A stretch of 64,000 nucleotides of DNA. Origin: Morella rubra. Lineage: Eukaryota; Streptophyta; Magnoliopsida; Fagales; Myricaceae. Every line of letters starts with the position of its first letter. Within the stretch, counting starts at the first letter, position 1. The stretch spans positions 35,310,253-35,374,252 of the forward strand of contig CM025853.1 in NCBI GenBank assembly GCA_003952965.2, read 5' to 3'. The position numbers and the translations under genes are program-made. The notes under the pieces were generated by a model, which saw only the letters and a list, made by a program, of their open reading frames with translations, did not search any database and was not told the DNA's origin. Below, one piece after another: positions 58,297 through 64,000 of this stretch.

Positions 58297-58932
58297 ATGT
58301 TGTCCACTTATAGCCATAGGGCCAGCTTGCTGTCCGATACTATGTTTGGAAACCCACTAATTCCAGTCTTTGATGCCGGCTCTACGCCGTGGGAATGCCC
58401 GGAATACTTTCCACCTAACCCCTTCCCTAATCCTGTCATTTCAAACTCCGGTTCCGATGCTTTAATCCATTCACCGGAATGGGAACCGGATGCTCTACCC
58501 TCCCCCAACACCGTTATTTCAAGTTCCGGTTCGGATGACCCGGACCAAAACCGAAACTCGAAACATGCCAATTCAAATTCCTGTTCCGAAGAGCCTAAAC
58601 GGAAGGGAGAAGCGTCTCCAGTGGACGAGCGGAAACGAAGGAGGATGATATCGAACCGGGAATCGGCGAGGCGGTCACGCATGCGTAAACAGAAGCATTT
58701 AGAAAACCTAAGGAGAGAGGAGAACCGGTTTAGGATCGAAAACCGGGACCTTTCGAACCGGCTGCGCTTCTTTTTGTATCATTGCCATCGGGTGCAAACA
58801 GAGAACAATCAGCTCCGGTCCGAATATGACATGCTCCGACACAAACTCATGTCGGACATACGTCAAATTTTGGTGCTCCGGCAACTGCAACAATTCACTA
58901 CTGCATGGCCATGCAACACTGATGCGTCATAA
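58297..58932 (+). CDS. bZIP transcription factor, group-S-like
   Basis: A single exon encodes 211 residues from MLSTYSHRASL. The basic region is KRRRMISNRESARRSRMRKQ with the invariant N120-x7-R128, followed at x9 by L138. Heptad positions continue as F145, L152, F159, V166, L173 and L180, a zipper with aromatic and beta-branched substitutions. The N-terminal 110 residues are Ser/Pro/Asn-rich with repeated VISNSGSD / VISSSGSD phrases. Group-S bZIPs are small, often intronless and bind ACGT-core DNA as dimers, often with group-C partners. No conserved sucrose-control uORF is seen in the short leader, so it is unlikely to belong to the S1 members regulated that way; it looks closer to AtbZIP4-type proteins. 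Subgroup assignment is inference. Confidence 0.93.
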   Translation: MLSTYSHRASLLSDTMFGNPLIPVFDAGSTPWECPEYFPPNPFPNPVISNSGSDALIHSPEWEPDALPSPNTVISSSGSDDPDQNRNSKHANSNSCSEEPKRKGEASPVDERKRRRMISNRESARRSRMRKQKHLENLRREENRFRIENRDLSNRLRFFLYHCHRVQTENNQLRSEYDMLRHKLMSDIRQILVLRQLQQFTTAWPCNTDAS

Positions 58933-61900
58933 CAAACTCCATCATTAGTTACATGATCGATCTTGACTATAATAACCGCCTTTAGCAAAATCTAAAATGA
59001 GAACAAAGAGTCATGATCTCACTCTCTCTTGCTCTCTGTATATTACTCTTCTTAAAAGCTGCTAAAGAAAATGGTGGGGTACTCCGGTGATTTTTGGAAA
59101 AGGGTGCTTTGGAAAATGGCAGTCTTCTATAAAACTAGGGTTATTATATATATAGTCTGTAAAAACTGTAGTTAGCCAGTGTTTTGTCTATGCAGCATAT
59201 ATTTTATTGCTTCGCTGTTTTCTACTTCTTGAAAAGTCATGTTCTTGACTTGAGGGTTCGGTGTCGTTGCCAAATGCTAATTATATATAAATCACGATGG
59301 GCCATATATCGTGCCGACTCACCGAAACTTAGACCAAAATGCTGCGATGAATCAAGTTCCTGCGATCACATTTGCTTTGCGAAGTTTGCTTAGAGTAAGA
59401 CAATCACGAAAACGAAACAAATTAATTGACATCTCAATAAGTGGAGGAATTACGTGAAAATCGGGAATATCCCTAATTGCCCAAGGAAGCTAAGGTATAT
59501 AAAAACCATTTTGGAGGGATCGTATTGTCTTCGAATATATTCTTACATCTAGGGAGAATAATTGAACATGCCAAAACCAATGGTCAAGCAATACCACTTC
59601 TGTTAATTACGTTTGATTCGACCGGCAATTGATGTGCGGTTTTTACAAAAAATAACGGACACCCCATGATTGCGATACATTATCCACGCCAGAGTACAAC
59701 GCTGACGATAATAAGAATTAATAATGAGATTAATCAGCCAAGAATACACTTTAACGAACCAAAGTTAATTAGTTTGCTGCACTTAATCCTCCCATGATCA
59801 GATTCGACGTCGTATAAGTTTATAACGAACCAAAGTTAATGTTAAACGTTTTACCGTAATTGGTGTAACTAGGACGGCTGCGTAAAATGTGTTATTTCTT
59901 TCTAACCACGTACAGTATATACATAATGGGCAATACTCACTTATTGTCATTCTTTCATATTAACTTAATTAACTAATGGGCAATACCCTACAAAATATAG
60001 TAAACAAAACAATGGCAGTCGTGACTGACAGGCGATATATATATATATGTTGCTTTCCTGGTTTCTCTTATCAATCAATTGCTCGCTCCTTTTTCAGCCA
60101 CACTTTTTCTTTAATAAACTTGATAGGTTTTGGATTAAGTGCAAAGAAGATGCATGGGAGCTGCTTTAGTGTAAACTAATAAAGGGATTAATGACTTTGT
60201 ACTAGCTTAAATTGACGAAAGTGGGCGCCACAATTGCTGTCCCAGAACGTAAGTAATCCCATACGCGCGCCTTAAGAGGGTGGATGCATTCATCACGCCA
60301 ATTCCAATTGCCTTTTATTAATGTGTATATATATTAATATAGGCTTATTAATAATAGTCACAACATAGATAGATCAGTGTATCTCAACCCTACAGCTTGT
60401 TTCTGTTCATTTCTTATTCTTTTTTATCTTTTAATTTTTCGCGATAGTTTTAGTGAACAACCCAAATGGCGCCATGTCCTTGGTGCAATATGCATATTTC
60501 AAACAAATTATATATAGCTAGGCAGCTGCTTGCAATATATATATATATGGTGTTGTCAGGTTGCAAAGAAATGGAATGGAGTTGAGACAGTACTAGATTA
60601 CCAAATGCCAATACGAAATGGGAAAAGAATATTAAAGAATTATGAGAATCTAAAAATTGGTTAAATGTACCTCTCACTGGAGCAGCACGTAGAACCTTTT
60701 AACTGGAAGATCAAAAGGTTCATTAATTGGGAGGTTACTGTCAGTGGGGTTAGGTATGGATGACATATATATATATATATATATGGACCGAAACTTATAT
60801 CGACTCACTTTTAAAAGGATTGGTTTCAAGGGTATAAGGTGTCCGGCCGTCACTGTCTCCGTCCTTTTTCTTTAGCTAGTATTGTCTCTTTCTTTCTTCA
60901 CTTCTAAGTTATAAAGACGACGACTTTGCTCCTTTGGTAAAAAATGATATAGACAACTGGCTCTGGGGCACTCATGGGTGTGCCAAACCTCTGGAGTACT
61001 TGCATGCTCTATATATGCATAACTACTCTACAGAGAAATAAATCAATATGTTCGACAAAGGTTTCAAGACGCATGGCATCATTCACATTCAAAAATCATG
61101 GCTCAGAAGCACTGCATAATCTACCCCATGCAGGGGGGCCAGGCTCTGTCTTAATTTCCCCGGTCTATGTAGGTTGGGTCCCCCTCTTTTGTATCTGCCT
61201 GACCACCTGTCCAAATTCAAGTCACATACTGCATGTTGACGCGATCGTTCATCAAATCAAAACAGTTCCAAATGAAGTTGGAAAGTTCATTTTGCACTAC
61301 TGAACTTGTTGATTCGAAGTCATTAAATGCCAAAAATTATCCCTTTAATTCCTAACCCCCATGTGCACGGATCATGATATATATATATATATATATGGTC
61401 CAAGAGACAATTAAAGCGTAAGATGTAAGTTGTCCTGAAGTTCACGTGGCGGGAAACAATTGTAGGACGAACCATGGCACACAGTTGAATACATATTAAG
61501 ATGATCCCCTGCAAAACTTTTGGATCCTCCTCATGAATAGGGACTTGATTTTATATATAGGTCGCTCATGGGTTCGGGGATACGATGCTTTTAATATTAA
61601 AACAAGATTAGAGAAATTAGGACCAAGCTAGAAGGTGATTAGGTGATCTTGATGCTTTAATATTTATGAAAACACCTTTGCGCTCTATATCGTCTGCAAC
61701 TTGTTTGCGTACGTACAGCAACGCGCGGCCAACCGGATATTCTTAATTTGCACCTCGACGTTCAGAATAGAACATAATTAAGGCACCAAAACATCTCTGC
61801 AGTCAACAACCCCAGTCAAATAATTTAAGTTACTTTTCCAGAATCTACTTTTGCCCGTTTGCCGATGCATGACTTTGTAGTCATAATTTGTTATTAATTA

Positions 61901-64000
61901 ATTACAAGCTAATGACAACTTGAGAGTTTTAAACTAGCAATATAATACAAGAGGTTAAACTTGCTCCGTCCGCTGAGGATTAGAGTAATAATTATGGGCG
62001 TTTTCATTAATGACACTGATCATGCAATGACGCATATATAATATATAGAATGTCCACTAAAACTTGGAAAATAGCGCTCCAAGGCTTTTCTTAAACCTGT
62101 TAACTAAGCACATGGTGTTGGATCAAGAAATGGAACTCCTGTACGTAAAGATACTGGATTATTCTTCAATTCTTAGCTTCTATTGCAGCCCTTACACAGC
62201 TTCTAACTATTCCCACTCTTTCTGACCCTCTATGAACAAGTATATATGCATTGACACCACCCCATTAATTCTCTACAAAATAATTAAAAAGAAATTTGTA
62301 GCACCACTAGTAATGATCAGCTAATAAGGGAAACCCACCATAAAAAGATACAACGAATTGCCTTGTAGACCGTAGTGTTCTATCCATATTGATTACGGGC
62401 TCTACAGATCGATATTTGCGGCCCGAGCTGCTAACTGCTGGGCCTCGGCCTGCTCGGACTGGAATTCTATTTCAATTACAAATGTAGTTTTTTTTTTTTT
62501 TTTTGAGCACGCAATAGAAATGTTAGTTTGAGTGAATGCTTGTTAACTTATATAAAGAAGTGGCCCATAACATGTTCAGACTCTAGGCCCAAAAAGAAAA
62601 GGCCCGTTCAAACACCAACATGTACCTAATCAAACGGAAGTCGTAGGAGAACTATGAGACGTTGAACATTTTGTATGATGAAAGGAAAAAAAAAAAAATT
62701 CTAAGAAATCAGGATCGAGGGGTCGGCTGCAAAACATAAAGACAGCGGCATGGCAATTAAGCACATGATATCACAAACGCATAAAATAGAAACAGAGACC
62801 GCGGCATCCGCTCATTTATCATATCAGGAGACTAAAATTCTATTCGCAACTAACGAATTTCATTCAATCCCGAAATGCTTTGGGCCGAATCTTTAAGTTG
62901 GAATCCAGAATTCGGCTGGCCCTCTGTTTCTCAGTTCCAAATTATGCTTATTGCAAAAACCAAGATTTCCCTATATATCTTCCTAATCAAATTTGCAATT
63001 CATGCAAGAACAGACACTGTATCGTTCTTCTAGAATCTGTCTGGGAGAATCTCTGGCGATGGGCCATTTGCTTGCATCATCAGCCCAAGTGCTCAGTTGA
63101 TTTCTGAGTCGAACGGCCTACAATTATGTCAGAAGCTCAGCAGCGTCCATTTTTATGGGGGAGCTAAGACTCCATTAGAATGGCATTAATGTCCTCAAAA
63201 ATTATTTCAAAATTATTCTAACACGGAACATCATAGTTTACTTCAGTGAACTAGTTGACAACTCATATATATATATATATATATAACTATATATGGTCGA
63301 AATAAAATTTGGTTGGAAATTTTTTAAGCAATCGTACGAGGCATTATAATTCTTTCTTTCGTTGATTTGTTTGAGTCTTATAATTAACCAACCGGTGAGA
63401 AGATCGCTCCAAATATCCCATCAAATGAATCGTGAAAGCATTGGCCGAGTATCCACTCTCCCGTAACATGTAGTAGTAATACTGCAGTTGGAAGGAGCCT
63501 AATAAATCCTAAATATAACAGCCTCACACGGCCAGGCCACAAACTAGCTTCAACGTGTATACGTACGGTCGACCCCAAAAAAAAAAAAAACAAAAATGAT
63601 ATCATAATTAAGCCCATAAAAGCGGATATCAAATTTTTGATGTAAGTGAAGGAAATTGGGTAAGTACTAGAATCTTCAGCCTTGATCTATCATTGTCTTA
63701 AAACGTGTAACTCTAAAACAAATGCCCATAAATTAGCCAGAGCTGATGATATTTGGCCTGCTAATCAGTAAAGGTAAGGTACTGATGAACGTACGGATAG
63801 CTCTGTGATTCCTTCAGAATTGATCTAGTCCCCGATCCCGTGTTGCACGCGGGCAATATTGTATCTAGGAAGAGCGGGGAGCTGAGAGAGCTTCAAAATA
63901 CTATCTTCGCTGACATCACATGAAGTACTCTTGCAAGAAAAAATAGATTTACTACTCTTCCTTAATTTGGACCCAATACCTTTCTTACTTTCCCTGCTGG
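58933..64000. other. Downstream spacer, no supported gene
   Basis: Very AT-rich with many (AT) runs (about 60036, 60540, 60765, 61377, 63265) and homopolymers. ORFs such as 60974-61303, 62880-63107 and 63384-63632 have no recognisable family features. Confidence 0.4.

Overview
The window is nuclear DNA from a dicot plant, probably a woody rosid, although the species cannot be named from sequence alone. The evidence is GT-AG introns in AT-rich spacers, plant-only gene families (phytosulfokine, VQ, PP2-A10-like, clade-I SCPL, ACR) and several small DNA transposons. I reconstructed gene models by following reading frames across splice sites. In each complete multi-exon model the exon lengths sum to a whole number of codons.

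Layout. 1-287: 5' end of a RuvB-like 2 ATPase gene (minus). 1325-2210: four-exon gene for a basic 202-residue protein (minus). 2744-10047: two intact 14-exon serine carboxypeptidase-like genes in tandem (minus); the upstream copy carries a tRNA-derived retroposon in an intron. 11964-17266: transposon-rich stretch (a 1-kb Mutator-like element, a 376-bp fold-back Mutator-like MITE and a 696-bp hAT-like element) around a small single-exon gene at 14057-14521. 18.46-19.77 kb: tandem duplication of noncoding DNA. 23129-24478: U-box/ARM E3 ligase. 27681-28196: VQ-motif protein. 30320-32418 (minus) and 33037-35496 (plus): an organellar EngB-type GTPase and a BSD-domain protein, head to head. 36348-38654: ACT-repeat protein of the ACR6 type (minus). 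42322-43587: PP2-A10-like protein. 44930-46329: two-exon gene for a 54-residue membrane protein (minus). 49276-49639: phytosulfokine precursor (minus). 55225-55545: unassigned 106-residue ORF. 58297-58932: group-S-like bZIP factor. The remainder is AT-rich spacer with microsatellites, homopolymers and short duplications.

The genes do not form a pathway; this is ordinary plant gene order with mostly independent units. The functional clusters visible are the SCPL tandem pair and the divergent EngB/BSD pair. I found no convincing new multi-gene system. The most informative signals are the retroposon with a matching empty site in the paralogue, the GC-AG intron shared by both SCPL copies, the three terminal-inverted-repeat elements with readable target-site duplications, and two very small genes (PSK and the 54-residue protein) that single-frame ORF calling misses.
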